From Hamiltosporidium tvaerminnensis (lineage: Eukaryota > Microsporidia > Dubosqiidae): a stretch of 64,000 nt of DNA. The notes under the pieces were generated by a model, which saw only the letters and a program-made list of their open reading frames with translations, was not told the origin of the DNA and made no database searches. Below are positions 20,007 through 32,565 of the stretch, one piece after another; position 1 is the stretch's first letter, and each line of letters opens with the position of its first letter. The DNA lies in assembly GCA_022605425.2 (NCBI GenBank), contig CM061246.1:248001-312000 (forward strand), given 5' to 3'. The translations under genes and the position numbers were made by a program.

Positions 20007-22286
20007 CTAAAGGGTAAAACTTATTAATATATTAAACGAGCAATAAATATTTTTAGAAATTCCAATAATTTATATTTTTGTGTTTCTGGATCAATGATAA
20101 ATATAGTGTGAAAGAGTTTATGCGGTGTTTTAATGATTTTAACTTTTAAAGCAAAAAACTGGGTTATTTACTTCATTCCCTTAATCACGTTAAGAGGTTT
20201 CAATCTCGTATCCCGGATTTCAGAAAAGAAAAAGAAAATTTTGTAAGAAAAGAAAATATTTTATTTAAAAAAAATGCAACTTATTCACTCTTAACTTAAA
20301 GATTCATGGAATGAGTTAATAAATTATGAATAAAATTAAATTTTTTTATAACCACCCATCTATTTGCCAAATAATTTTCTTAAGAACATGCTAAAATTTT
20401 TTAACTTTTATGCTAAAAAGAAAGAATAAAAAATTATAAACTATAATTAAACTTAATATTTCTTTATGTTAGAATATTTTATGTTTTATACAGGACACAC
20501 TGAAGTTCATGAAAAACTTTGAAAGATTTAATTAATTAAGCATAAAAATTTAAAAGACCGAAAACTACATTCAAAGTTATATAATACAATAAATATTGAC
20601 CGTGTAAGCAGTAGTGAAGCTCCAAGGTGTCTCAAGGAATAAAATATTAAGTTTTAGATTACTTGACTGTGCAGTGTTTGCTATATCCAAGATAGAAATA
20701 TGTTCTGATAAGGAGAAGAAAAGTGATAGCACTCTGGTAAATATAGCAAGACCGTTGAGTATTTAGTAAATAAATCTGAGAAAATAGAAAAGCTTAATTA
20801 TGCTAAGTTTAACAAAAAATTCAGATCCTTTATAAGCGTTTCATAAATAAATCTAAATTAATATCTAGCAAACGAATTAGGAATCATCTATTATAGATTC
20901 TTGAAAATTATATGCGAAAATAAATTTGTACATCAGAATTAAATTTTATATCAAATATCACATAATTAACCAAATATATTTACTTCACACAAGAAATTTT
21001 ATTATATAACAACCAATACAACCCAAATTTAAATACGTGAGTAGTAAACATAGTTGTTGTATTGAAAATCCATAAATGATTATTTAGTAGCCAATGAGTT
21101 AGGTCTTATTTATAAATATACTGTAGAAATAATTTCCGGTGTCATAATTTGAATTTTTATTCTTGCACCGTATCATAAATTCATCTTTTAGGTCGTAAAA
21201 TAGGCAAAAATGTGGAAGAATACTTGCAATCAAATGTACTAAAGGTTTTTTAAAGCTACCTCTTTGTATCCAAACAGAAAACAAGAGTCATGATGGAATG
21301 CAGATGAGAGCTGGGAAATTACTTGAAAGATACTATAGCAGGATAGAAGATATAAATTTCTTGGCTATCTTTAAAAATATATGCAAGGAAGAATCATATG
21401 CCAATAATATAAAAATGTAAACTTTTAAACTATCAACTTTTGATGATACAACACTAAAAAATCTTCAACTACACATAAAAAAATGTGCTAGATATGAGAG
21501 GGTGTTGCAACAAAGCCGAAAAATAGGTGTATTAATCCATCGCAAAGCCAAAATAACATCAAACAAAGCATTTTTTATATATTTTAAAATTTTATGATAT
21601 AGTATAGTTATAAACGATATATAATAATGTGAAATCAGAAAATTTGTTAGATTTAAGTGTAATATTCTTATTTCAAGGAAGTTATAGTAAGCACAATTCT
21701 TTTAATAAATTCATTTAGTCTCAATAATTTTTTTATCATTTACAATTGAATTTTTTTAATCTATATTTAATTGAGATTTAGCTTTTCTTTCAGTGTTTTA
21801 ATTCAATTATATAAAGAAAGATTTGTATTTTGAAATGATTAAATTTCAATTTGGGTCATAGCTGAGGCCTTGAAGTCCAACAAGTTTCCTTACAGCGAAA
21901 ATAAAAAAATACTTCAAATTATAAAAAAACGGTGTGAATTATCAATTATTACATTTCCATTGCATTTTATCAGATTACTTTTTTTAATTCTGAAATTTCA
22001 TTTTAATAATTTGTAAAGAAAATCAAATATATAAAATCAAGATTTCAAAACAAAATTTTCAATTCTATTTTTTCCTCTTTAAACTAAAAATTGTGTTCTA
22101 TTGGTATATACGTTCAAATCAAGATATTTCATTTCTTATCTTATCAAAAAAATTAAACTAACCCTTATTAGTTTAATGCTTTACTGTTTCAAACAACAAA
22201 ATTAATTAATAAAATCTTAATAAAATATTTTTTACCTATTATAATTTGTTAGCTCGATTTATATTAAAATTTATTGTGCTAAAAAC
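20007..22286. other. Gene-free stretch with decayed element sequence
   Basis: The first 15 bases hold the EAF7 start motif. From about 20569 the sequence becomes less AT-skewed and shows coding-like debris broken by stops (for example near 20640-20740 and 21290-21420). The copy of repeat B listed separately lies here. No intact gene is seen on either strand. Confidence 0.45.
20569..20800 (+). repeat. Dispersed repeat family B, copy B1
   Basis: Starts with ATTCAAAGTTATATAATACA. The same leading motif occurs at 33454, 41794 and 59721. Downstream of it this copy and the one at 59721 show weak similarity, for example GTTTGCTATATCCAAGATA here against GTTCTGCTACATCCAGTATA there. It is probably the decayed start of a mobile element; boundaries are approximate. 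Confidence 0.35.
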
Positions 22287-22577
22287 ATGGAAGAAGGTGA
22301 TTTCGAAGTAACATTTAATATGTCAACTAAGAACGCAAAATTAATACAGGAGGTTTTGGACTTAAATCCAGGGTTTGATACAATGATAGATTCACAATAC
22401 GAGGTTATGGATGATTCATTGTCGGCTACTTTCAAAGCAACTAGATTTGAACAGTTTAGACGAGCTATCGATTGTTTTCTTTTGAGATTCAAAATTTCAA
22501 ATGATACGTTGGTTTTGGAACACGATGGTCCCAGTGACACTGTTAGTTCTAAAAATGATAAGAAAGGAAGAGATTAA
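22287..22577 (+). CDS. PCC1: Pcc1-like subunit of the KEOPS/EKC complex
   Basis: A 96-residue protein with the size and pattern of Pcc1/CTAG family proteins (yeast Pcc1 is 88). Pcc1 is the dimerising subunit of KEOPS, which makes t6A37 on tRNAs reading ANN codons. It shows the expected alternation: a beta strand FEVTFNMS, a helix NAKLIQEVLDLNP, a strand with DSLSATFKATRFEQFRRAIDC at about 48-68, then a helix and TLVLEH. The segment FKATRFEQFRRAID matches the family's A..x..LR.xxN/D core. The C-terminal 18 residues are a charged tail. No CCC/GGG lies by this ATG, one of few exceptions in the window. The family is fast-evolving, so a profile comparison would be needed for certainty. Confidence 0.65.
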   Translation: MEEGDFEVTFNMSTKNAKLIQEVLDLNPGFDTMIDSQYEVMDDSLSATFKATRFEQFRRAIDCFLLRFKISNDTLVLEHDGPSDTVSSKNDKKGRD

Positions 22578-25419
22578 ATCTTAACTAAACGAATATGCTA
22601 ATTAAAAATATAATATTACTTCTATAGTTGTAAAACCATAATTTGAATTTTTGTTGTTTTATTATTCATTTTTTTATCATAAAAGACGTTGATTCAAGCA
22701 TATTTAATGTTTTAAAAAAGAAAATCAATAAAATCATATTCCTTATTTCCATCTAAATTCTTTTTTCGTTGTATCTTATTTTTACTAATGTAGTTTACAC
22801 AGATTAGAAAAAACATCCTAAAATTCTTTTTAAAAGATGATTATTTACCTTCTTTAGATACATTTTTAGAGTTTGAATGCATGCGGTAAATTCGGTCACT
22901 CTATTCGCTCTTATTAGTTTCATTTTTTTGGTTCTTGATAGCACATATAAACTTTTATTTTCATGTATATATAGTGAGATATAGTTTTTTGCGCGTAGCT
23001 ATCCCTTTTATCGGATATCTTTACATCTTTTTAACAAATTTTTTACTCTTGCTTTGGGTTCAATTTTTATTCAATCAAAATAAAAGTTTATACTATGTTT
23101 TAAATATATAGATTTTATGTTTATTGCATAACACTACTTCTTTGTGGTTTCTATAACGTACCTGTCATTACTTTATTGAAGAAAATAAATATTACAATCC
23201 AGGGTCTTAGATAAATCGTTTAAAACGAATACATGGTGTAATTCCATAGTTATATCACAATCTTAATCCGAATTACAACCGAGAGAAATTTACTATTCTA
23301 TAAGTCTTAATTATTAAATTCTCGTTCACGTTTTAGATTTATATTTTCCAATTTAGGTATTATTACATTTAAAAATTTCTGCGCCTATAAGATATTAACG
23401 TAATTTTGAAAGAAAAGCAACTATGAACATTTAGATCTTATATTTGATAATATGAATATATTCAAGAATATACTCATAATTTTAAATAGCTTAGAAAATT
23501 TCTAAAAATTTTTAACTTTTTATAAATTTAAGATATCTTTAAGCTTATAAAAGAAAATTTTACGGTTTTAAAGTATCTTTAACTGCCTTTTAGATCTTAG
23601 AAATTACATAATTTCTAATAATCAGTTGTAAGTGTTTATAGTCAAAATTGATTTTTTCATTGAAGAAATTTATTATGCAAGCATATTCTATTGATTATAT
23701 TTTAAAATTTAAACACTTTCTACGAATCAAGTTATATATGAAAAACACAGTTATATCTTAAATTTGACTCGATATAAACAACAATTAGAGCCAAAAATAG
23801 TTATAAATATAGCTTTTCTTTATCTATGAGAAAATGCAAGCATACCTTGTATTCGGGAAACTCTATTTTGACGCCTGGCTAAACAATCTTATTTTTTTAA
23901 GAATCTTGTAGGTGTTAAAATTTCTAAGAATTATAATATCTAAAAGGTTAAATTTTTATCGCACCAAAAAAATACTCCGACGCCCAGCCAATAAAAAGAA
24001 AATTTACAGCCTTACAACAAAAAAGAAAAAGCACACGGGACTTCAAATAATCAAAATAATTGCACTGTATTGGTTATTTTCTATTCAAGTGTGGGACTTT
24101 TCTTCTGTTTTCCGTATATAGTTTCAGTATAGTAATAAAGGTCAGAAATCAGACAGAAGGAAACCCATATTCAACGAATATAATTAGCTCCAGAAACAAC
24201 ATTAAAATTAATATTTCCAGTTATGGAGTAAAAACTATTGCCTTATTCGGTCTTATAATCTATTTTCCTAAAGGATTTACGCATTTCATTACAAATTCTG
24301 ATTTAATGCTTATTTTTAATATCTAAATGATATGTTTATTTTCGACAGCACAGATAAAATCTGCACGAATTATGATTATCACAGAATCGGACTTAATACA
24401 TTTTGATGAGTTCTAATCTGGTTAATATACCCTTGATAAAGCGATAAATTTAAATTTACGCTGCGTCAATTTAACTGTTCATAAAAAAACAATGTCATAA
24501 ACTTGCAAACACAAAATGGGCGAAATTTTATTTAGCATTCGTGGTTTGAACTCGATCACATAAATCAGCTAAAATTAACTTCTATTTAATTATCTTAGGG
24601 AATGTATCTCCGTCATCAACCGATTATTTTAAAATTTTATAAGAAATTATCTTGACGATATTGTGAGTTAGTGATACCGTCTTTTCTTCTAATGAATCAG
24701 ATGATAAAAATAAATATTAGTCTTAAACAAAACCCGGTAATAGTACTGCAGAAGAAAGTTTCAAAAATATAAAGAAATCGGAGTTTATATCGAAGCAGAG
24801 AATTCAAAGTTTCTTATGAGTGAATATAATGATCTTTTTTAAGAAAGAAAGTTACGATATATTTGTTTTTAATTAAAAATTAATAGTTTCAGCGAATTAT
24901 TAGCATTTAAAACACAGAAAATATGAATTTTATTCAGATATTTTTAACCTAATCTGTAAATATAGAGTAAAAATACGCGTTTTTTGCTTTAAAATGTTGC
25001 CGTGAGTGTTTTGATCCAATCATTAGTATCTTCCAAATAAATTTGCGCACGATAAAATTACATATTTCAGTTAGTCCTAACAATGATTAAAAAACCATGG
25101 CTAATTTGAAATATGAAGAGAAAATAAAAAACCATATGAATTTTTTATAACAAATACGTACGGTTGAATAATTCACAGGCTTACCTCGCTACAAAGCATC
25201 GAGGAAAATGTTAAGTAATCAAATAATAGAATTTTTAAGACACTTAATTTATAAAAATATTGTAAAGTTTTAAAGTGAATTTTAGTAAAAAAAATCATCG
25301 GCAAATTTACAGAATTGAAGCACATAAAAGAATTTTAAAAAAATAATCAAATAAATTTAGAATCAGTATTATAATATCTAAACATAAGAACAACTCTTTA
25401 AAGTAAACAAATCTTTATT
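22578..25419. other. 2.8-kb gene-free stretch
   Basis: No gene is supported. Around 23870-24330 composition is more mixed and two overlapping plus-strand frames of 69 and 88 codons are open, the first Lys-rich, with short GACGCC-type direct repeats at about 23871 and 23980; this may be element debris. The remainder is AT-rich without recognisable motifs. Confidence 0.45.
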
Positions 25420-27540
25420 TTAAAATCCAGTAAGTCGTGAAAACAGCGTCTTTTTATTGTGTTTAGGCTCTTCACCAAAACATTCCTTTAATCTTTCAAT
25501 TAAATTCTTTTTATCAGAATCGTTAAGATCGGTTCTTTTTTTAATTATACTTTTTATAAATTCTTTTTTTATATCTGGATATACCAATATTAAAGATTTC
25601 AGTTCCACCACAAAAAGATCATCGTTTTTTGTAGTTAAAAGTGGAATAATTTTATCGAATGGCATAAAACTATTCTTCACTTCTTGGGGATCAGCAAATT
25701 TACAAAATGTCTGAATAAGTCTTTTTTCGTCACTTTTTAATTTATCAGAACAGTCTTCCAAAATCTTAGCACGTTTTCTTGTAATTTGTTTTACATAACA
25801 AAAAACCAAAGAATTGCATATTTCAAAAACGAATGTAATAAACGAATAATCAGCCATTGTAATTTTATAGTCGCCTAGAAAATCTTCTAAGGTAATTATA
25901 AGTTTCTTTGTTATATCTTGTTCGTACCAAGAATCTGTAAAAACTTTATCTAAAATAGGACCGCATGTTGTTATTATAAATTCTGATAGCAAAGTATTTG
26001 AAGATTTCAAAATTTCTAGAAAAATATTTCCTAATTCTCTTACTTCTGTTTTTTGGCATAGAGGCAACGAATTTATATACTGTGTAAGTTTTAAACCGCT
26101 GTTACCTATCATTATTACATATTCTTCGTACCCAGGCACTGATTTTAAAGTTACTGATGGTTTAAAATCTTTCTTCATTGCTTTTATTATTTCATTTTTA
26201 AAATAATGACAATTTTCTACCACTATGGAAGTTATTTGAAGAAATATATGTTTGTTGAATGTTATTGGTTCCATCTGTTGTTTGATTATCTGAAGTAAAT
26301 TAATAAAACCAGTAGAAATATACTTATCGTTCTCATCCACTGTGGGCTGTGAAGTTCTTAAATTAAACTTTTCTACTTCTATAACTGTAATATTAGATAT
26401 CCAGGATACAAGTTTTTCTGATGCAATTTGAAGATATTTATTTATCAATTCTGATTCGCTGTCTCCTAAAAGTGATTCTCCAAGTGTTTCTGGTTGCATG
26501 TTCAAATTTTTTTCAATATTTTCATTATAATTATTGATAAATTCTAAAAGAAATAATATTTGACTAGCATCTAAATTATTTTTATTTAAATCCAGAAAGT
26601 TTTTTAATTGCAAATGATATTCTTCATAAATAAATCTTAAATCTATAAATAAGTCTTTATCATTTACAGTTTCTGAAATAAATTTCATATCTTCAATTAT
26701 AAAATTTAATTCTTGAATATTAAAATCTTTATTTTGTAATTTAGGAAACTTATCATTAATGGAATATTTGATTGCTTTAATTGTTTTATTTTTAATATCT
26801 TTTATTTCTCTATCAAAATATATTTTATTTAAAAGATATATTTCATGTAAAATTGCATCATGTGAATGTTTACCTTTCTGAACTTTTATAGTAATTTCGT
26901 CACGTTCTTCTTCCTTTTTTACGATTTTACTAATTTGATTTAAATATTCTTTATTAATTTCTAACTGATTTATTAAATTATTTGTCTTTAATAAAAACAT
27001 ATTTTCAAATTCAAGTAAAACTCTATCAATTTGATTTATGATTTCATTTAATTTTAAAAATTCATCTCTTGTAATATTTTTAGAAAAAAAATGTATTTCA
27101 TACTTAAATTTCTCCAATTCAAATACCTCTTCATGTATATTTTCTATATTTTCTTCGTTTTTTATCATTTTTAATATATTTTCTGTAGCATTTGAAATAT
27201 TTACAAGTTTTTTGTGCATTTCATAAGATTTATGAAAGTTTTGGTGTGCAATAGCAATTATTTTTATATTTTCATAATTATTTACTACTTTAGGAAAACT
27301 TTGATATATTTGGTCAAGTTTTTTAAAATTAGATTTGTATATTTCAATGTCTGATTTTATTTTTTGTTGGAGATTTATACTATTATTTATACGATCTCTA
27401 GAGTTTCTTATTTTTGTTTTTAAGTATTCTTCTTGTTCGTTTACATGCTTTTCGTATGCAGATAAAATACTAGGAAGTTTGTCTTCTAAATCACTTGGAT
27501 ATTTCAATGTATCATTTACCTTCTCTAAAGTTTCATGCAT
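25420..27540 (-). CDS. SEC6: Exocyst complex subunit Sec6 (EXOC3)
   Basis: A 706-residue, largely helical protein resembling Sec6, which with seven other exocyst subunits tethers secretory vesicles to the plasma membrane. The N-terminal third is coiled-coil-like. The middle has the family's pattern of a Trp-containing helix (KLVSWISNITVIEVEKF), an acidic loop ending in DENDKYIST, and GFINLLQIIKQQMEPI. The C-terminal part has FLGDYKITMADYSFITFVF and a long helical end matching the Sec6 helical-bundle domain. Length is close to the usual 745-805 residues. The ATG at 27540 has only a CC on its strand rather than a clear CCC. Another helical-rod tethering subunit is the alternative. Confidence 0.8.
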   Translation of the reverse strand: MHETLEKVNDTLKYPSDLEDKLPSILSAYEKHVNEQEEYLKTKIRNSRDRINNSINLQQKIKSDIEIYKSNFKKLDQIYQSFPKVVNNYENIKIIAIAHQNFHKSYEMHKKLVNISNATENILKMIKNEENIENIHEEVFELEKFKYEIHFFSKNITRDEFLKLNEIINQIDRVLLEFENMFLLKTNNLINQLEINKEYLNQISKIVKKEEERDEITIKVQKGKHSHDAILHEIYLLNKIYFDREIKDIKNKTIKAIKYSINDKFPKLQNKDFNIQELNFIIEDMKFISETVNDKDLFIDLRFIYEEYHLQLKNFLDLNKNNLDASQILFLLEFINNYNENIEKNLNMQPETLGESLLGDSESELINKYLQIASEKLVSWISNITVIEVEKFNLRTSQPTVDENDKYISTGFINLLQIIKQQMEPITFNKHIFLQITSIVVENCHYFKNEIIKAMKKDFKPSVTLKSVPGYEEYVIMIGNSGLKLTQYINSLPLCQKTEVRELGNIFLEILKSSNTLLSEFIITTCGPILDKVFTDSWYEQDITKKLIITLEDFLGDYKITMADYSFITFVFEICNSLVFCYVKQITRKRAKILEDCSDKLKSDEKRLIQTFCKFADPQEVKNSFMPFDKIIPLLTTKNDDLFVVELKSLILVYPDIKKEFIKSIIKKRTDLNDSDKKNLIERLKECFGEEPKHNKKTLFSRLTGF

Positions 27541-30045
27541 ATTTTAAGGATTAAAAATATTTAAAATAAATTCTTAAATAAATTCGTTTTAAAAGGGCAA
27601 ATATTTATGGAAAAAAAATGTAATTTAATCCTTAAAATAATACAAAAAAACAATACGTAAAAATATTTAAATTTATAATTCATCCGATTTTTTTATTCGA
27701 ATTTAGTATATTCAAGTTTTACAAATAGTAATTCTAAATAGTAACAGAAAAATAAATTATCGAGTTTTTATATGGTTTTTAAACTCCGAGTCTTTATAAA
27801 TCTAATATTTTTATGGTGTATTTTTAACCGATGAATTGAGTTCGAACTACGATCTATGTTTTGAGGATACAAGTTAAATATATTAAATGCTTCTTATTCG
27901 ACTTTCTTTTCTTCTTGCAGGTTTATATCTAAGTAATGCGTAAATTATTAGTTCATTTTGTTTGTACTAATCAGCATTTATTTTTATTAAATTTTTCTCT
28001 TCTAAATCAATAGATAAATAAATTTTTTATTGACTGCTTATTTGAATAAATTGCGGAAACTTTATATTATATTAAGAATTTTTTAACTTCAGTCAATTAA
28101 ACTTAGTATAATGTTTATAAACTATAAAATAGTATGTTTGACCTAAGATATACAAAATTATTTATCTATATCTAAGCTTATCACATTTATTTTAATAAAG
28201 ATATTTAATAAAACCTAAAAATAGGAAAAAAATATTTTTATTATATAGTTACATTTATTATTTAAAATCAAATACTGTTTTTTTTAAAAAAATACAGGCG
28301 TTTGCCTTCTTCGGTCAATCATTTCCAATTTAAAGGTATCATTATAAATACGGGAATATTTTTGTCTAAGCCTATCTCCATAGATCTAAATTAATAACCA
28401 ATTGTTAAAAAAAGTATATAATTAGTTACATATTAAACCATATTGCATTGATATTTATAAATTATATTGAAAAGAAGGTTGCTAATTATTCTGAAACATG
28501 TATTATTTTTATAATATGATCATTCTATGTCTGTTTTTCAAAATAAATTTATTTTTTTGGTATTAAAAACCGAACTCTGTCTTAGATAATCTTATTAATA
28601 TTTTTTGTTTTTAAAATTATTATTTTAATATACGGTTACTACGTATAGCTTTTCGTGCAAATCAAAAATATTTTTTTCTACATTTTCTCTTTAAATGACT
28701 AAGCGGAGGATACTTACTGGCTTTTTATTGTAATGATTCCAATTATATATCTTAATATGTAGAAATATTTAAAGATAGATTTTAATAATTATCATATAAG
28801 TTGGAAGTGCAGGTTTTTAAGTTTAAGATTTATTTGCAAAGTTTTACCAACGCTACAAAAAACATGATTTAACTTAATATTAGGCGAAATATTTAAGCTA
28901 ATTTAATTAAATACATAGTAAAAAAACAGTGTTTAAATTATAGCTCAAATTATAATAAATTAAAATAAAAAAACGAAAACTTTTTTTTAACTTCGTTGAT
29001 TTTTTCATTAATTTTAAATAGTAAATCTCAATATTAAATATATCCAAAAAAAATTCACTTTGAAAAGCTTATTCGCAAATTCAATCATCATTTTTATCAA
29101 AAAACAATAAATGTTTTATTTTTTAAAATACAATTTTAAATTTAACTATTCTAGTACCGAATAGTCCCATAAAACTATATTTAATATAACTGATATTACT
29201 CCCTTAACATATTTTAACCTAAAATCGCATGTTTTTTTATGGAAATAGAATTTTTATTAAATAAATAAATTATATAGAAATTTGAAAACCAATGTACGAT
29301 GGTTGCTTTGATTTGGTATTGTATAATAATTTGTAACACAATTACTTACTGCTGAATTTTATACGCGATAAAATAGTTTATTTACAAAAGCTGAAATTTC
29401 TTAAAAAATATTTTCTTTACAAATAAACATTTTGAATTTAAGCTCGTAAAAATTTTTGTTCGATTAGTTTAATTTGAATAAAGTTTTCGACTGAAAATAA
29501 TTGTCCATAACATAGTTAAAAGCAAAAATATTGCGTTTTTTTAGGTTACAAATTTAACCTCGAAAATTGTAAATAGATTTATTCTGATATATGATACTCC
29601 TTATTTTTAAAGAAATAAGTATGAAAACAAATTATTCCTTACAAAATTATGTAAATTTGTGAATATATTATTTCTTTTGTAGTTTTAAAACATCAACATC
29701 CTAAAATTAAGAATATAAGTATAATTTATGATTATATATCCGTAAAAAACATTAATATTTAAAATAATTCAATAAAATTTTAACTTTTTAATCAAAAATA
29801 AAGCTTATATTCATTAGAAGAGAATATTTGTTTATTGAATCGTAGTACAAACAAATAAATATATTTTCTTTCTGTTTATATGTCCTTACAAATATATCTC
29901 ACAATAAAATTATCCATTGTTTTAAAATGAACTAATAAAAATATAAAATGATAAAAAAAACGTAAAAATATTCATTCATTTGTAAATAAAATAATTAATT
30001 GGTAAGTTTTTTTTAATTTTTTATAAATAAAAATATTTTCTTTAA
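27541..30045. other. 2.5-kb AT-rich gene-free stretch
   Basis: Divergent promoter space between SEC6 and UBA4. I see only A/T runs and short random frames; no repeat family member, tRNA or other RNA gene was recognised. Confidence 0.55.
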
Positions 30046-30050
30046 GGGGA

Positions 30051-31169
30051 ATGCTTTACACTTCAGAACTTACCAACTCAGAAATACAAAGATATTCCAG
30101 GCAAATAATATTACCCGAGATTTCAGTAGATGGACAGATAAAAATCAGAAATTCCAAAGTTTTGGTTGTAGGACTTGGTGGTCTTGGATCACCAGTTGTT
30201 TCATATCTCGCAACTGCAGGTGTGGGTACGTTGGGATTGTTGGATTATGATGTTGTCGAATTCAGTAATTTACAGCGACAAACGATTCATTCTGAACGTA
30301 CGGTAAGCAAAGATAAGACAAAAAGTGCATTTTTACATCTCAAAAGACTCAACAGTAGAATAACAATCCGAGAACACTCTTGTATGATTGGAGATGACAA
30401 TGCAAATAAAATTATAGCTCAATATGACATTATACTGGACTGTTGTGACAATATAACTTCAAGATATTCAATAAATGATAATTGTAAATTATTAGGTAAG
30501 AAATACATTTGTGCTTCTGTATTGAAATGGGAAGGACAAATATTTGTATTTGCTGATGATGGACCTTGCTATAGATGTTTATTTCCTGATCCAAAAAATG
30601 ATAATATGTTAGGATGTGCTGAAGCCGGTGTTCTAGGTCCCATGTGTGGTGTAATAGGCAGTTTACAGGCAGTAGAAGCTCTAAAACTTATATTGGATTC
30701 ATGTAAATCGTTTTTACTGACATATAATGGCTATGAAAATATATTTAAAAAAGTTGAAATAAATCAAAAATCAGAGAGATGTTTGGTTTGTACTGAAAAG
30801 AAAATACCGCCTTCAAACTTTGGCACATGTAAAAATCAAATAATGAGAGTAAGTATTGATGATAAATATAAGATTAAATGGAAAGATTTTTTAGCATCAC
30901 CTACACAGTACCTTCTTGTTGATATTAGAAACAAGATTTTATATGATATGTGTCATATTCAAAATTCCGTAAATGTGCCGGCTGATACTCTGGATGAAAA
31001 TAATGAAATATTTAAAGATAAAAGAAAAATATTATTTCTTTGTAAAAAAGGTATTTCTGCTCAAAAAGTAGCAGCAAAGTTTTTAGAAAAAGGTAAAAAT
31101 GTTTTTGTGGTGGATGGCGGACTAACTAAATTTAAAAGTGAAATTGATTTGAATTTTCCTTTGGTATGA
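30051..31169 (+). CDS. UBA4: Uba4/MOCS3: E1-like activating enzyme with rhodanese domain
   Basis: A 372-residue two-domain protein. Uba4 adenylates the ubiquitin-like protein Urm1 and transfers sulfur to it for thiolation of wobble uridines in tRNA and for protein urmylation. The E1-like domain spans about 10-250: RYSRQIILPEI at 14-24, nucleotide-binding GLGGLGSPV at 41-49, DYDVVEFSNLQRQ at 65-77, the CAEAGVLGP loop with the presumed acceptor Cys at 189, and two zinc-binding Cys pairs (C173/C176 and C244/C247). The rhodanese domain spans about 275-370, with VDIR at 290-293 and active-site loop LCKKGISAQ with C331. It is slightly shorter than yeast Uba4 (440). GGGG at 30046-30049 stands one base before the ATG. 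The identification is secure. Confidence 0.95.
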   Translation: MLYTSELTNSEIQRYSRQIILPEISVDGQIKIRNSKVLVVGLGGLGSPVVSYLATAGVGTLGLLDYDVVEFSNLQRQTIHSERTVSKDKTKSAFLHLKRLNSRITIREHSCMIGDDNANKIIAQYDIILDCCDNITSRYSINDNCKLLGKKYICASVLKWEGQIFVFADDGPCYRCLFPDPKNDNMLGCAEAGVLGPMCGVIGSLQAVEALKLILDSCKSFLLTYNGYENIFKKVEINQKSERCLVCTEKKIPPSNFGTCKNQIMRVSIDDKYKIKWKDFLASPTQYLLVDIRNKILYDMCHIQNSVNVPADTLDENNEIFKDKRKILFLCKKGISAQKVAAKFLEKGKNVFVVDGGLTKFKSEIDLNFPLV

Positions 31170-32559
31170 ATCAATAAATTATTTTCTGAAAAAATAAAAA
31201 AATTTTAATTGCCGTTGTCTATTTCGTATACATCTTTATTCTGCTGCAAATTCTCTTTTAAGCATTTAAAACCAACAATTTAAGATTTCTATCGATGTCT
31301 AGAGAATTGATTAACAAAAATATTAACTTAGTTACTTGTTTATTCCAGTCTTCTTGTACCTTTCGGTTTCGAGGATATAAAATATATTAAAAGAATCCAA
31401 AAGGTGAAATTTAAATCAATAAATTTACTATCAATATAATTCATCATAATTTCATTTTTTACGTAAAAAAAATTAAACTTTAAAACAAAACATATTTTAC
31501 TAAAAAATTCTTCGAAGTATTTCACAAAAAATTTCAAAAATAAAACGTATGAACATAGATTAGAATAAAGAAATATCGATCTGTTTAAGTTGCTAAAAAA
31601 AGATTAATATATATCATATAAGGCACATTTTAGTTAATTCGGTATCATAATTGATTTAAAAACTTGAAAATATTTCAAGTATGGTGTCAGTTCTTACACT
31701 AAACAATATTTTTTATCGAATATAATCAATTTTATTAAGAAAGCGTAAAATATTTTTAAAAATCAAGAATTTTATCCAAAAAATGTTTTAAATTTTTTTT
31801 TTTGATCAACGTATATTTTAGAAGAAATATACAAAGATATATTAAAATTATATTTGTAATTTCTCATTTATTTTTAATCAGATTTTTGATAATTTTCAAT
31901 TAATATCTTTAAAGTATGCGTATTTGCATTATTTTAAAGCAAGAAAACAAAAAATAAAATTTAAAAAAAGAAAAATTAAGATTTAAGAGGTAAAGCAAGT
32001 ATTATTAATATAATGCCTTTTAATTTTATCATTAACTTAATAGAATCTTACCCTTCAGTTTTGAGATTTAGTCAAGTTTTAATATTTGCAATTTTAGAAA
32101 GAAAAGTTTTCATTGATGAACTAAAAATTAATATTAATAGAAATAATTATAAAAAACATCTAGAATCAAACCTTAAAAATAGCACTCTATCGTAAAAATC
32201 TTGTAATCCGGGGTTTCAAGTCATTTTTACCAATGACTGTATTTACTTATAAATTAAAAAATTATTTTAATCTCCTTCTTTGAAAAAAATGGTGGAGGGA
32301 GGATACCACATTTAAAACCTCTGCTTAGTAATGATTGTGTAGAATTGTCTGAAATCATTTATACATTTCAGTAGAATATAAACCACACTAGATATATAGG
32401 CTAATTCCCTATAATCCCTTGTTAAAACAGATTAAAAGAAACAAATTTGAAACATCTATTTTTTAATCCTCGAAACTAAGAGTTAAAAGAAAACTGGAAT
32501 AAGTAGAGGAGCAAGTTTTTTACAAATAAAACGTAAAAATAATTTGTCTATTTTTTTAA
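31170..32559. other. Intergenic stretch with a fragment of repeat A
   Basis: AT-rich sequence with no supported gene. A 60-codon ATG frame at 32013-32195 has no start motif and an uninformative composition. The fragment of repeat family A at 32291-32410 is listed separately. Confidence 0.5.
32291..32410 (-). repeat. Repeat family A, truncated copy A5
   Basis: Begins GGTGGAGGGAGGATACCACA, followed by CTGCTTAGTAATGATTGTGT and AATATAAACCACACTAGAT. These align in order with the terminal 120 bp of full copies (reverse complement of the 12550-12673 end). Only this end of the element is present. Confidence 0.7.
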
Positions 32560-32565
32560 CCCCTT

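Noticed and set aside
24060-24326. 88-codon plus-strand frame
   Set aside because: Overlaps another equally weak frame in a different phase, lacks a start motif and shows no domain; more likely element debris.
32013-32195. 60-codon ATG frame upstream of the Elp6-like gene
   Set aside because: No CCC/GGG motif, no recognisable pattern, and length expected by chance in long gene-free DNA.
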